From Nymphaea colorata (taxonomy: Eukaryota > Streptophyta > Magnoliopsida > Nymphaeales > Nymphaeaceae), in the NCBI RefSeq assembly GCF_008831285.2, contig NC_045139.1, positions 30,973,706 to 31,037,705 on the forward strand: 64,000 bases of DNA, written 5' to 3'. A program made the position numbers and the translations under genes. This document shows, one piece after another, positions 10,934 to 24,850 of the stretch (positions are counted from its first letter, which is position 1; each line of letters starts with the position of its first letter). The notes under the pieces are model-generated. The model saw only the letters and a list, made by a program, of their open reading frames with translations, was not told the DNA's origin and made no database searches.

Positions 10934-13900
10934 ATGGAGGACGACGAGGGAGGGGCGATGGCGGAGGAGGCGATCGTTGCCAACGGAGGGGAGGAGGAGG
11001 AGAGGCGGGGCAGCAAGGCTATGGTAAGTAGCGAGCAGATCGACGTGGAAGCGTACGCTGCCCTTTATACCGGGCACACCAAGGTCATTCGCCTTTTCTT
11101 CATCGCGGACCACTGCGGCAACGAGGCCGTGCAGGTCGAGGCCCTCAGGATGGCCCACGACGAGATCAAGAAGACGGAGAACACGCAGCTCCACCGCGAG
11201 GTCGTCCAGAAGATCGGCGGCCGCCTGGGCCCAGAATACGGCCTTGACCAGGCCTGGGTCGACGCCATCGAGCACCGATTCCAGCTCAAGAAGGACAAGC
11301 TCGAGAACGAACTCAGCGGCTACAAGGCAATTTTCTTTGTTTTCTTCTTCTCCTTTTTTCACCATCGCCTTCGCGTTCTCCATCCTTTGTTTCTTTGCTG
11401 CTTTCCGTTCCCGTTCAGTCTTGAACTCAAATTGCGTTGTCATGGAGTTGCAAATACTTGTTCCCTTTGTTGGTTCTTGATCTAGGTTGTTATGATACAT
11501 AGTTTGGTACGTTTTCTCTAGGGCTTGGAGCTGTTAAGTTTCGTATTAGGATAACAATGAATTAGTGGTCCTTATGATGTTGCAAGGCAGAACGATCGAA
11601 ATCTCAGACTGCAGCATTTGCATTGCCAGAGATACTTCTGGTACTGCGTTCTGACTTGTTGTTTGTTCAGTATATTTGAACTTATTTGGAACGTGGTGTC
11701 TCGGATGAGAACATACTAATCTGGTTTGCTAGATGCATCACCTATCACGTACTCATTTGCCTAATTCATGTGAACCGAGAGGCCACATGTTGGAAATTTT
11801 CTATTGAACTTTTGGCAATTAATTTGAGACTCGTAACTGCATATGAAAAGGACCGTATATGAGTAACTCATAAGGAGAATGAGAAGCAGAAAAGGTTCAA
11901 GAACATAAGCTAGTGCAGTGGTTGTGGATGTGGGCTTTCTATCGGATGCAGGTTTCGATGTGTATTTTGCATGGTTTTTGTGTGTAAACTCGTCTGTCTA
12001 TGTATACTGTATAGCTTTCACTTTTCAGTTATTTTAGATGGGATATCTTTGGACAGTATATGTTTTTGAAAAAAGATTTACCTCAGGTCCTCAGAGGGAA
12101 TGTGTTTGTTGTGCAAATATGGGCACATGCACCTAGTACTGGATTATCTTGGGATAATATTTCTTGTTGTGGCAAGAAGAATGTATCATATTTGAAACCA
12201 GTGTATGATGTATTTGCAATGCAAACAACAAATCACATGTTAGAGAACAAGATTGTTATGGCAATTTTCAATAAACGATCCACATCTGATGCAAATGCTA
12301 TTCAGTGGATGAGAAACATTAAATTAATTTAATTTGTGCATTTAGCAAAAACGCTATCTAGACTCCAGATACATGAAAGCCTATTCCACAAAACGAATGC
12401 TCTTTGTTTCAGCCATGATGCTTACATAGCTTTCTGACCTTTCAAACTGTTATTGTGTTGCACTTTTTTTCATATGCATTTCTTAGAACAAAATTTCGGG
12501 TGTACCAGTTTCATCTCATCCAATATACGATGTTCTCTGAGAGTAGTAGTGACGGACTGACGGTGATTTCTGCTTTGCATTTATGGTTAATAAATTCGTA
12601 AAATCATATGTTTTTTTTTTCTTAGTGTTTGTCTCAGTATATTGGTTGCAAAACTTGCAATAACTCCTCTAGGACTGTATGGAAATTCCTCTTACAGTTT
12701 TTTTGTTTTTCTTGTAGACAAATTTAATCAAAGAAAGCATAAGGATGGGATTTAATGATTTTGGAGATTTCTACTATGCTCATGGACACCTTGGAGAGGC
12801 ATTTAAGAGTTATGTCCGTACACGTGATTATTGTACTTCGTCGAAGCATATAATTCATATGTGCTTGAATGTCATTTTGGTCAGCATTGAAATGGGCCAG
12901 TTTATGCATGTGTCTAATTATGTCGGTAAAGCCGAACAAACTCCAGAAGTGCAGGACCCCATTATAGTTGCAAAGCTTCGCTGTGCCCTAGGATTGGCTC
13001 ATCTAGAAGCTAAGCATTACAAACTTGCTGCCCGTAAGGTATGTTAGTTTTCTCTTTATTAGTTACAGGGTGTTAAATATATCCCTAATTCTTTTTTCAT
13101 TAATTTGTATAAGATGAACTACAATGGTTTAAGGTTCTAGATCTATCACAAGTTCTTCGTAGGCAGAAATTCTTTCCATAATTGAAATAAATGTAGTCGT
13201 TGGACTTACATTGTGTAGGCTGCATATGCTGTAGTTGTTCTGTTTTTTAAGTTTCTAGCTGTAAATCCTTTTAAGCAATCAATTCACCTGGATAAATTTT
13301 ATGGAGCCCTTATTTAATAAATGCTAGCAAGGATGCATCTCCAATGAATATCTGGATTTTCTGTATGTATTATGTAAGAACTGAGAGCATTACCTGTTCT
13401 GTGCAATACACGTCCATAGACTTTATTGTGATGGGCATTTTTCCATAATGTGAGATTTATGATCTATGAAACAAAAGAATTGGTGATTAAGACCCTTAAC
13501 ACAGGTTCTTATGTGTAACTCGATTTCAGCTGTTTGATCTGCAAGATTGTCATCGTGTGGAATTGGTGATTAAGACCCTTAACACAGGTTCTTATGTGTA
13601 ACTCGGTTTCAGCTGTTTGATCTGCAAGATTGTCATCGTGTGGAATTGTTCACGAAGTCACACTTGTCCAAACTGTTTAGCTTGGTATCTTATTCTGGGA
13701 TAACATATAAGAGTTTATACGGCTGCTTTTGAATGTTTGACAGAAAACATAAATCACGCCATACATAGAGGTAATGTTTGAGACTTGTACAGGTGATTGA
13801 TAGTGAGATGCATGTGCCTTTCACTTGATATCTATGATTGGCATGATAACCACATGTGTCTTCAGTTTGTTAGCTACTGGTCTCCTTGCAACTAGGGCAC

Positions 13901-16900
13901 TAGTCTTCTAGACAAGCCACTCCGTTGAGCAAAGGATGCCTTCTGCTTTATCTGCACTTTTACCTTCATCAGTTGATATGGTTATAGTGGTCTGCCTTGC
14001 TGTACTTTGTTTATTTTCATTTTAAGTATTGGGATATAAGGAACTAAACATTCTTGACATGTTCCATGAATTCAAAGAGCTTAGCATTTCAATTTCCTAG
14101 TCATTAAAACCCAGTTGATGCTGCATTAGTGTGCTTTTGGTTGGATATGCTATAATCACTACTTGAAAATATTAAGCAGCAGAACTCAATAAACTGGTGA
14201 TTCTATTCTAATATATTATGCATTTTCTGTCGTTTTATTGGAAGAAGGGCACAGAAACATCAAAAGTTTGCCATTTACAGAACTACATGATATGGAGAAA
14301 GAAAAAAAATTAGAAGAGGGAGGTGAAGAAGGAGACAACAAGTGGATGAATTCTTCTAGCCTTTATGATAATATTTACTGTTTGTCTGCGGATTGCTACC
14401 TGCTGAACATGTTATTTATTGTGAAATCCTTGTAGGTTGATGATTTTTTTTTCTCTTATTCTGCATGATGCTTGCAGTTTCTGGACACAAATCCTGAACT
14501 TGGAAATAACTACACGGAGGTGATTGCACCACAAGATGTTGCAACATATGGTGGTCTTTGTGCACTTGCATGTTTTGACAGAACAGAACTGAAGGTGAAG
14601 CTTGATTCATGTGACTTTTCTATCTTCAAAATATTGTATGGTTTGTAAATTTTGTAGAAATTTCATAAATTATTGATTTTAACTTTATCATCTATAGAGG
14701 TTGAAATTATTTGTGAGTAACGTAACAATGGCCTTGCTTCTTGTCAGAATAAAGTAATAGACAACATCAACTTCCGGAACTTTTTGGAACTTGTACCGGA
14801 AATAAGAGAGCTCATTCATGATTTCTATGCTAGGTAAACTGCTATTTGCATAGAACTCTTCTTCTGGCGATTGATATTTTTCCTATATTCTATGAGTGCC
14901 CAGGTCTATGTCTACTTTTTAGTATACTTGAATCTATTGTGCACAAGGTTGCAAAACTGTAGTTTGATTCATTTGTTGCTAAGTCTCTATAGAAGGACGA
15001 TACATGTCTAACTGTAGCACAATTGTTGCCTCATTGTTCATTTATTGAGTACCCATTTGTCCATGTAAGATACTTAACCTGAGTGTGCCCTGCTTTTAAA
15101 TCGTTGGTGGTATCAGGCTGTTAGCAACTGACAACTTCAAGGCAATTCTGTGGCATCTTAGAGAATGTTTGGACCGTCTTACTGCAGTGTTTTTATGTTT
15201 ACTCTCTCTCTCTCTTTCGCTATATATGTGTGCGTGCACACAAAAAATATGGTTAGTAATAGTAGCTGTCTCATGGATTCTCCACTTTGACTCCTGTACC
15301 TGTCCCGTTGTGTAGTAGTACACTCTAAATTCAATTAAAATTGCCAAATCTCTGAATCTTTATCCAGGTCCATGACATGTCTGAATGATGTTTATCTTTA
15401 GATTTAGCATGTTCTGTTTGGAAAACATGTATAAGCATATTTCTGTGTGCGCCTTTCTTGAGGGTTGAGCGCTTTAGAATCAATTCAGATTGCACTATGA
15501 TCTCACATAGAAGGATTGTGTTTTTAGTTGAATTAATTAGATGAAGATATGTTATTGCTATGCGAATAATTAATAAGAGAGGCATCTAAAATCTCAGATT
15601 GGATAAAAGAACACTAGCAACCATCTGTTTTGTCAGCACATAACGCAAGGTGTGCAGGCTAGCACATCTCGCGGTAGTGCTTCCCCCTCCCTATCCTCTC
15701 ATAAAAAGGCTCTCTTTCTCAGCTGTTTACTGATTCCTATGGTATAGGTTGCTTTATATTTCTTGTTTGCATGTTATTTTAACTATTCTTCATTTAATCT
15801 ATTTATTATTATTATTACCTTAGCCTCCCCTAACTTCTTTTCTTTACTTCCCTTTTCTTCTCAGTCGTTATGCATCATGCCTTGAATATCTTGAAAATCT
15901 CAAGCCAAATTTATTGCTTGATATTCATCTGCATGATCATGTTGAAACACTATATGACCAGATTCGACACAAAGCAATAATTCAATATACACATCCATTT
16001 ATCTCTGTGGATCTGCATACAATGGCCAGTGCCTTTAAGACCACAGTTGCTGGTCTTCAGAAAGAGCTTGAAGCACTCATCACGGACAACCAAATCCAGG
16101 TATACTTTTTTTGTATGCTTCCTGTTGTGTCTTGTGTGGGTTTCCAAGCCAATGCAGAATGAATCTCTCTCTCTCTCTCTCTCTCTCTTCTGTGTCTGTG
16201 TGTGTGTGTGTGACAATTTTTCTTTTGGTTTCTTTGGCATCAGTATGCATTTGCTGCATGCATACTTGCATAGACCTTCAAGGTACTTTTTCCATTTTTT
16301 TCATATGTACCTGTCTACATGGTTCTTAGGTTTCTTCATGGTCATATATTTGCAAATGTTTAATCTGCATGTGGCAAACATCAAATAGTTGTGGTAAAGA
16401 CCCCTAATTCAGTAGATGTAAAATTGAGAAAACCATAGCAATTCACCTGCTAGAGGGTTCCCAGGTGCAATGTCATGTCCATTGGAAGCAAGAGCAAGCA
16501 TTTCCCACTTATTTCAACAATTTTCCCAGTTTTATCTGCATGCTTGCAAATTCGATGACTTTTCTTATGCATTTTCAGAAATAGGAGAACTTTCTCTGAA
16601 CGTGTGCAGGATTTTGGAGCATGGTGCATAGTTTCACGAATATTTAATCTGCACAGGACAAGCACCAAAAAATACTTTGGTTATCTAAAGTTGAGGAAAC
16701 CATTAGCAATTGCATCACTAATAAGCTTCCTATAGGCTCCTCCATGCAAGGTCGTATCATGGGAAGCCAGGGCAAACACCTATCCACTTTTTTCAACAAG
16801 TTTCTACCATAGTTTTATCTTGTTGGCTTTTTAAGTCTGATTTTTTATTTCCAATATCCAGTATTGTAATTATCTGGTTTTCTGTTCTTTCTCAGGCTCG

Positions 16901-17072
16901 CATTGATTCTCACAATAAAATCCTTTACGCTCGCCATGCCGACCAACGAAACACTACATTTCAACGGGTGCTGCAGAATGGTTCTGAGTTTGAGAGGGAA
17001 GTTCATGCAATGCTGCTGAGGGCTAATCTGATAAAGCACGAATACACCAACCGAGCATCAAAGAAACTATGA
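10934..17072 (+). CDS. CSN1: COP9 signalosome subunit 1 (CSN1 / FUS6 / COP11)
   Basis: CSN1 is the large scaffold subunit of the COP9 signalosome, which removes NEDD8/RUB1 from cullin-RING ligases in the nucleus and represses photomorphogenesis. The inferred exons are 10934-11326, 12718-13038, 14478-14594, 14748-14833, 15865-16099 and 16896-17072. Joined they give 442 aa, against about 441 in Arabidopsis FUS6. Family-diagnostic stretches are DVEAYAALYTGHTKVIRL and NPELGNNYTEVIAPQD-type sequence, then INFRNFLELVPEIRELIHDF, the PCI region LLLDIHLHDHVETLYDQIR, and the C-terminal ARIDSHNKILYARHADQR. The RPN7-type helical repeats (about residues 90-260) and the PCI domain (about 260-420) are complete. 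Residues 1-40 are acidic and poorly conserved, as in the family. The first intron's donor reads AAG|GCAATT: a GC-AG intron restores the exact family spacing, whereas the nearest GT would add four residues. Intron 2 has an 82-bp tandem duplication. Confidence 0.95.
13479..13646. repeat. 82-bp tandem duplication in CSN1 intron 2
   Basis: The phrase gaattggtgattaagaccc through tgtcatcgtgtg occurs twice in direct succession, with one visible substitution (cgatttc versus cggtttc). The near-identity points to a recent duplication. It lies wholly inside the intron. Confidence 0.85.
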
Positions 17073-19205
17073 TGTTCTGCAAGATCTGGTACATATTGCT
17101 GCACCACTGAAAGACGAATGTGTGCAAAAATGTCAACTTTTTGGCTTGGGGGAGTTTTTGGTTTCAATGAGGGCCATCTGATTCCACCTCATCACGATCT
17201 TTCTCCTGAGAGTAAAATTCCACAGGACGCAACTGGAATTTTGATTGGAGAAACTTCGGTGAATTCTTGGTTGGTTGTACCCAGTGGCAGATCTCATTCC
17301 ACGTTTTCCATTGCATAAGACTCCTCCGCCATGGTTCTGCCTTTAGGATGGGCTCAATCGCTGTCCAACATGCTGTAGCTGCTATCGATTAAGGTGGCGG
17401 ATATTGCAGTTTTATCAGGGTTTCTTTTATTCCAATTGGAACTCAAGGTTCAAATATGTGATTAAACTCTCTTAGTTATGTTACTTGACTATATTTCTTG
17501 TTGGTTTTCTCCCTCCTCTTGATGATGTTCAAATGTGGAAAGCTGCATATATCTCCTCATGATCAACTGAATCTGTGAATGTTTATTCTCTCATTTCCAT
17601 GGATTCAATACTGGGATTCAATACTGCTGACAAACCTTCATTGACGGGTCTTTGCGTGATGTTTTAAGGGGATCGTTAATGGGTGAATGTTGTGCCTCCT
17701 GCAACTCATGGGGCTTCTGGCGAGGTCATCAAAGGCCGATAAATTGAGGTGTTAATGATTTTAGTTGTGGAACATGGCTGTTTAAAAGTTGTGGTTTGGA
17801 ATGAGGCCCTCCGGCTGATTTAACTCCTTAAGCCGATATTTCAATCTTTGTAAACAAAGCTGTCTAGTTGCAGGCGGCGATCTAGAAAAATTGTTGAATA
17901 ATATGGGAAATCAGACGTCTTACAAAAGCGAGCTAACTGAGAACATGAGTTAGCTGTAACCATTCAAGGAAATTGCCTGATACAGTGTGTGCAAGTCGTT
18001 CACCGTTTACGGCTTTTTATGTGTTTCAATCGTCGCTAAAACATGTACATAAAGCAGAAAATCTGTTGTCCTATCAATTATACCAAAATGAACACTTAGA
18101 CGACAGTTTTTCTGGAGCCTTCAGGGAGAGCACCAACATTGGTATTCAACATGAAAACAGCCATCTGTATAAGCGTAAACAACAAACAGCTACCCGTAAG
18201 GACATCCAAAGTAGTTGAATGTGCTTGTTCAAGAGATCACAACTTTTTGACCCGTTTGCATTAGAGATGTAGCAATTATTTTTTATTTTTCCAACAGCTC
18301 CGCGACCATGATACATCATTCTGACGATTCAAAAGTTGATTCTGTCAAAGTCACATATACACGCATTTGGTATAGCTAAATCTTTAGAACGATTTAAAGA
18401 ATTAAGAAATTCAATGGCGTTCGTACAGTTTTCTAAGGAGTGTTTGGATGACACTTCAAAACCATGTTTCAGATTGCAAAATCTGGTTTTGCCACCAAAA
18501 TCAGGTTTTTCGAGTGTTAGGGTGACATCAAAACTTTTTTACAAAACCTGAACCCCCTCAGGTTATCCAAAAACCAGGTTTTGGATGTGTCGTCCAAAAT
18601 TTTTTAAAAAAAAAACAACGTTTTTAAAATTCAGTAAAGAGCAGTTTTCATAAAACGTTTTCAAAAAACTTGATTAGAATAAGGGTATCATCCAAACGCC
18701 CCGCTAAGGTTCTACTGTACCCCAACCACATCAAAAGGATTCATGGTCAAGCACGAACATGGTCGCGATAAAATGTCATGGAATGCCGGCAAGGCTGCAA
18801 GCGTGAATGCATGTGTGCAGGTGTCCATGCTTGAGAGAAATGCAGTCCCATCAATAAGCACCAACAGTCGCCAACTGCAGAATATGAGAACTTTAGAAGA
18901 GACTGAAAAATCACAATTCATGGCAGATTAAATAAAATTTCTCCAGATCAGCCTTGAGTGTTAAATGAACATTAAACCATACAGACAGGAGGCAGATGAA
19001 TGTAGACCTTTCTGAATACACAAATCTTGAGCAACTGGCTTGGCTTAGCTTTTTGCATTATCATTGGCAACATAAGAAACCAAATTCTGTGGAATCCTCA
19101 CAGAACCCGTTCATTTACCTTGTCCAGGCAATGTTTCAACAGAGGAAACAAGGAAGCGTTCCCTTGTGCACATGAAATCAATACCGAAGTTAACATCATG
19201 CTGCA
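17073..19205. other. Convergent intergenic region CSN1-ALG7
   Basis: This holds the 3' ends of two convergent genes. The CSN1 3' UTR probably runs from 17073 and the ALG7 3' UTR from 19205 leftward. Short ORFs at 17118, 17973 and 18743 (+) and 18712 (-) are not recognisable. A 265-bp inverted-repeat element lies at 18439-18703. Confidence 0.5.
18439..18703. mobile_element. Small inverted-repeat transposon (MITE)
   Basis: The ends form an imperfect inverted repeat: gtgtttggatgacac on the left and, reverse-complemented, gcgtttggatgatac on the right (13 of 15). CTAAGG occurs on both outer sides (18433-18438 and 18704-18709), a possible target duplication. The interior has further inverted pieces around ccaggtttt / aaaacctg. 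It has no ORF. Confidence 0.55.
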
Positions 19206-22200
19206 TTACTTGTACCAACCAGCAAGGAGATGCCTCAGTCCGAAACAACAGAGACACGATATAGCCTGCAATAATGTGTACAGAAAAATACTCAGATCAC
19301 AGAGGAGGAAGAATGCAGAGCAAGACAAAATTTACCTGGAAAAGGAGTAGCCGAATACAGAGGGACTTTTCTGTACATCTACCAAATAGGTTCAGGAACA
19401 AGTTGACAAGGTTCATGTCCTTGGTTCCCGTCAGCAATCCAGTTTGTGGATCAAACCTGCAAGCACCAGCACATCAAACATAGGACCACTTTTAGTTAAG
19501 CATTTTTGAGAAGATACTACAACTGAAACCGACAGTGTATTTACGTTAAAGCAAACAGCTTATGTAACAACCAACAACTAATAGCAATTAGCAAATCTAA
19601 CCATGAGAAAAACAGATTTTTTTAGTAACAATTACCTTGGAAGACGGTGTCGTGGGCATGGAATGATCTTAAAAAGCTGATAGAAACCAAAAGAAATGGG
19701 AATTAGACACAAGAAATTAACTCCATGCTATGAAGCTGCCAAACAAGAAGAATTATGGAGGAATACCTGAGGACATGAATATAGGAAATTTAGAACTTCA
19801 GGAAGGAAGAAAAGTAAGAGAGTTTCACTGAAAGAACAAAAAGGAAATATATCAAAATAGATCACTTATGGTTTCCAGCCCAATGGTGTTACAGCATGCG
19901 CATAACAAAAATACAACTGAAAATGCAGCAGACACGTGAATAACACATGATTTGTGATACATAGAAACCAGAAGGCTTTATTCATTCCACTGCTATACAG
20001 CACATAAACCACATGGATCAAATTGGGATACCTATAGGCTATAAGTCTATTAACTTTCATGGCAGAACAAGAATTACATTCTAATTTCTAACAAGCATCC
20101 AATCGAGATTAAATCCACCTTTGTGAATGCTTGCATATCGAGGTTAGTTAGAAGTATTCCAGTAATAGCAAGTAGCTACACAGGATTTTATTGTTGAAGC
20201 TACTTTGGTTCATTATTACAACAGAAACTCACAAACGTTTATTCATTTAAAGCCATGGCCTATATGGCACTTAAACCCGCATGGATCAAATTGTGGCTAC
20301 CTCTAATTCCCATGCAGAACAAGAACTACACAAGCATCAATTGTGATAAATCCACTTTTGTTATGCACTGTATTGTGATTTTACTTAGTCATGTTTCAGT
20401 ATAGCAATAGAGCATTTTATCATTGAAGCTACCTCAATGTGGTGAAAAAAGTCACTTTTGTTATGCACTGTATTGTGATTTTACTTAATAGCAATAGAGC
20501 ATTTCATCATTGAAGCTACCTCAATGTGGTGAAAAAAGTCATAGGCCTCTAGACTCAATATATAATGCTTGTCACGTTAGGCATTTTTTTATCTAAATAG
20601 TTCGAGTAAGTACATCAGGAAATTGTGCAAAAGAAAAAGTCATCCGAAAGCTCACCTGAAATGGCCTAGTATGCCGACCACAGCCAATGCCATCCCAGCG
20701 AAGTATGTGTACGTATCACCAACAAAAATAGAAGATGGATACCTAGAGCATTTCATGTCAAATATAAGTACATTCAGATGGATACTTTCATAGGCAAACG
20801 TTCACTTAGCAGCATCAACAAACTGACCAATTATAAGAAAGGAGAGCCAATGAAGTTGCTAGCAGTGGCTGCATGAGGTAAATAGAGAATGCATGAGCTT
20901 GCTGATATTCAGGATCTGAGGAACGTCCAATTTGCATTGCATTATGTATCAAAACCTATACAAAGACAATACACTTGTGAACAACATTATGGGATCCCAC
21001 AAAGTAAGCTAAACCATTTTTTTAACAACTCTTACAGCAGATGCAATAACAATTGTTTGTCCTGCCTCAAGGCCATTTAAACCAGCATGAATATTGATAG
21101 AGTTAGTGCAAAATACTGCTAGAAGTCCCATATATACTTTATATATCCAACCTGTATGCATAAAAAACACATATGAGCTAGTTAAATGAATACAAACATA
21201 ATAACTAGAAACATATTCTTGTCAAAAAAATTATGAGAAAGATACAAAAATCAGGAGAACCACCCAATCTTAAGGCACAGACCGAGGGAATAAGGTTTAA
21301 TAATCAACGACGGCCACTAAGAACAGGATATTCATGTCTTGGCAAGTTGAAATGGGAAGAAGAAACAGGTTTTCCAAAGTTGTCCGTTCCTTATGGCTAT
21401 TGACATATCAATCCTTAACTTACAAATATTGACAAATTTATCCCATCTTTTCCATGACCATTCAGAACTAGTCCTCAATATTAAATAAGTCCGTCAAAAT
21501 TGTTTTATTTCTAATGAAATGACATAAATACCATTAACAAAAATAATAAGTTAACGGAGAAGCATAGTACTTTAAAATGACAAGCTCGTTTTATTGACTA
21601 TGAAGCTGTTGTACATTGATAACCATAGTTAATTTAATAACAAAATGATTGAGTTATCAAAAAAGTTAGATGTCAATGATGGATAAGCCAATCCGTTTAC
21701 AAAGTGGATATGAAACTATGGATTGTCTATACTTCAGGGATGAAATTGGAAATGGAAAACCTAAAAGAAAAACCATACCAGCAACGACATTAAAGTTCAA
21801 TTCGCAAACCATCTACCATTAACATGTACTCACCTAAATCTAGAACCTTTAACCCAGCATAAGGAATCAGAGGTTTTGGAACAATGACGGTTGTATGTCC
21901 GGCATATGCCATCAATAAGGGAAGTGCTGCAAATGATGGTAGCAACAATTTCCTGTTTTTCATGCATAAACAGTAAGATTTTCAAATAAATAAAAAACAT
22001 ATTAGGAAAGAAAAACTAATCTTGTGCTATAACGAAACAACAACACCATTTCAAGTATATGGTAACTTACACCCTCCAAGGGACATCAAGGACATCATCA
22101 ACAAAACCAAGAAGAAGCATGAAGCATATAGAGGCCAGTGCTGCATTGTACTCAACAAGCCACTGCACGGACACAGAATATGTAAGCACAACTTGAATCA

Positions 22201-24201
22201 CAAACATGCTATATCCATCACTCAAACTTCATCAACCTACAGCATAGATACTTGCCATACAGTTAGATACCAAAAGGAAAAATCCTTCACAAAATGATAA
22301 TTTTACAAAGAAATTGATGCTGACAACTGAGGCCCAGAAACAGTTACATCCTTGTTTGGAAGAAGGTGGAATTGGTTTAGAAAAGTTGAGATGACGCATT
22401 CATTAGAAACATAGGCATTTCATCAAGAAATAATGAACTATTTCACACAAAGAATAAAAAGAAATGCTTACACTGCGGACTTACATCAGAATCCGAAGTA
22501 AAGTTGAAATGTTGGAACAGAATCGTGACAACCAAAAATACAATCCCAACAACAATACCCAGTGACTCTGGCCTGCAGAAAACAAGGCAGGAACAAAATG
22601 TTTGATCAATGTACAGATTTTGAGGATGATAGAAGGCCACATGAATGACCTTCGCATTATATACTGAACAGTACAAAACCAACAGTTAAACATCCAGAAT
22701 GCCTAGTGCCTAGGCAAGGCACCATGACTTTTTGGTCTTTTTTATGTTTAAAAACATTAAACATTTCCTTTTTTTTCAATTTCTTATAAAATTTTAAGTC
22801 AAAACAAGATTTGGAGCCCCATTTAACCAAGTTTTTTTGCCCTAATCCAGGCTTTTAGTGAACCAGGTTCGGCAGAAACCTGGTTTTTGCTGTGTTTGGG
22901 TGCCATGAAATTGAAACCTATTAATGAAGTTTTGGTTAAAAAGAAAAACTACAAAACACTTACGCTGATTTCTTGGTCACTTACCAGGGGCAGGCTAAGG
23001 ATGCCTGACAGGGGCAACCCTAGCCAATTTCCTGGGAAAATTGATTTCCGGTATGAATATTTAAACAAAATGTTCCGTTTTCCTTTCTTGATTTGCCATT
23101 TTCAGCTGGTGGTAGACCAAAAAAATGACCGGATTGGCAAAAGCACTACCAGTTCAACCTTTTCCGGCCAGCCTGCTGTTGGAAATGATCAAAGAAGTAA
23201 TACTCTACTCTCAGATATTGGTGAATCTCTCTGACGCTGACTATAATTGCTTTTTAATTTTGATCATTCCTGTCCCATTTAATCGCACCTGTACTTAAGG
23301 GGTTAAGGTGAATTTGAAGGCAAGAATAAAAGATCATGTTGAAGTCAATTAAGTTCCAGTAATTCCTTACTGTTCCACCGTCTGTAAATCAAGGTTCTTG
23401 TTGATCTCTTCCTTGCGGTAACTTCCGAACTAAAGAAATTTATTCTGCTCAATTTTCGTTAGGGTGCTGAAATATAGCAAGAGAACTTGTATGGTTCTTT
23501 CAAACCAAAAGAGTTGCAGAATTTCCGTGACCATGTGGCAATGTAGCAAAGTCCATGGAAAGAAAAATTAGCACAAGCTATAAAGACGAGCAACGATTCA
23601 GAAGTGTCGTGAAAAATTTTCAAACTAAAACCATAAAAGTATTAACTCGGAAGCAAATTACCCTCCATGTAATAAACAGGCTATCACGGACAAGTAAGCA
23701 ACTTCACCAACACATGCATAGGGAAGCAAAAATCAGTAACTTGAATAATTAAAATGGCACGAAAAGAAAAAATCAGGGAAACTCAACTTAGGACGAGAAA
23801 ATAACCAGATAAGGGAAAAAAACTCACACTTTAATTGTTCCTTGGGGGGAACCTCTTTTATTGATGTCGTAACCGAACAAATTCCTTCTCAGAACGTACG
23901 TCGAAGCGACCGGAATCAGCATCACAACGACGACGAAGCCGCCAACGCTCATAGCCGCGTTGATGAGGACGGAGCGCTTAAGCTCGGCGTCGATCTCGTA
24001 ATGGAAGAAAAAGAGGTAGACAAACGGAGCCATGCAGGCTGCAGAGATCGCCAGAATTTGCCCCAACTTCGGGCGGATAATGGGAGGGTCCTCCGTTGAA
24101 GAGGAGGGCTGCATGCCTTTTGATCCACCATTCAGACCTTCACCGGCTGGACGGCTTTCCACCGATGCCGCTGCCGGCCCAGATCTCTTCCGTACAGTCA
24201 T
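19206..24201 (-). CDS. ALG7: UDP-GlcNAc:dolichyl-phosphate GlcNAc-1-phosphotransferase (ALG7/GPT/DPAGT1)
   Basis: This ER membrane enzyme makes GlcNAc-PP-dolichol, the first step of N-glycan precursor synthesis and the target of tunicamycin. The inferred exons in gene order are 23828-24201, 22485-22572, 22071-22162, 21834-21952, 21036-21151, 20828-20955, 20656-20742, 19767-19827, 19636-19676, 19336-19456 and 19206-19265. All have GT-AG introns, and together they give 428 aa (family about 410-430). Diagnostic segments are [20 protein letters not shown], the catalytic Asp pair in [15 protein letters not shown] (about residue 176), [58 protein letters not shown] and [21 protein letters not shown], ending LLAGWYK. 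Multiple hydrophobic helices fit the 10-helix PNPT fold. The N-terminal 40 residues are Pro/Ser/Gly-rich and variable. The gene is divergent from HAP2 and convergent with CSN1. Confidence 0.95.
20352..20543. repeat. Direct repeat of about 100 bp in ALG7 intron 7
   Basis: The phrase cacttttgttatgcactg... through ...tgtggtgaaaaaagtca occurs twice in a row. The second copy lacks about 15 bp (gtcatgtttcagtat). This is an intronic tandem duplication. Confidence 0.8.
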
Positions 24202-24374
24202 CCGGCCTTCTTCTCTCTCTCACAACCTCTCGCACTCTCGCAGACTCCTTTTTCTCCACGCACAGGGACTCAGGGATTAAAGAGGCCGGAGGAAGGGATG
24301 TCAACGGATCCGATTTTCTACTCTCAACTATAATCCACGTTTTCGCATGTTTATATGTATGGATTCAAAATTTT

Positions 24375-24850
24375 AAATTATAGTTAATTTAATTAGTTTA
24401 ATTTTTTATTATTTATATATTAATTTAAAATATTTAAATCATAAATTTATATGAATACGAATGAATAGTTAATTGAATGATAAATTTATAATGATTTATT
24501 TAAATAATTGAAATCACAAATTTGTATTATACGAATAATATTTATGTCATTCATTTGATCATTTATAATTAATTCAATGAGTTTAAGTTGTTGTTATATT
24601 TATATTAAATTATTTAAAGTATTAAAATTACAAGTTCGTAACGATACTATTCAGATTTAAGTTATTCATATAATTCCTTAAAGATAATGAATTGAAGTTA
24701 TTATTATATTTATATTAATTGATTTAAGTGATTGAAATCACAATTCGTATCAATACAACTGAAAATTAATTCATTCATTTGGTTCGCTATAATTAATTTA
24801 ACGAGTTTAACTTGTTGTTGTATCTATACTGAATGATTTAAGAGAAAATT
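24375..24850. repeat. Decayed AT-rich tandem-like repeat
   Basis: Related phrases recur about every 150-200 bp. Examples are tataattaattcaatgagtttaa and tataattaatttaacgagtttaa, each followed by ttgttgttatat and later by gattgaaatcacaa or ttaaaattacaagt. This suggests three or more diverged units. It lies between the ALG7 start and the HAP2 promoter. Confidence 0.45.

Noticed and set aside
10703..11500. 265-codon minus-strand ORF over CSN1 exon 1
   Set aside because: It is antisense to a GC-rich, well-conserved CSN1 exon and has low-complexity Ser and Arg/Glu stretches; it has no family resemblance.
16029..16388. Plus-strand ORF with Ser/Leu and Val/Cys repeats
   Set aside because: It is read-through of CSN1 exon 5 into a CT/GT microsatellite in intron 5.
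22443..22682. Two overlapping minus-strand ORFs in ALG7
   Set aside because: One contains ALG7 exon 2 with intron read-through at both ends and the other is the alternate frame; neither is a separate gene.
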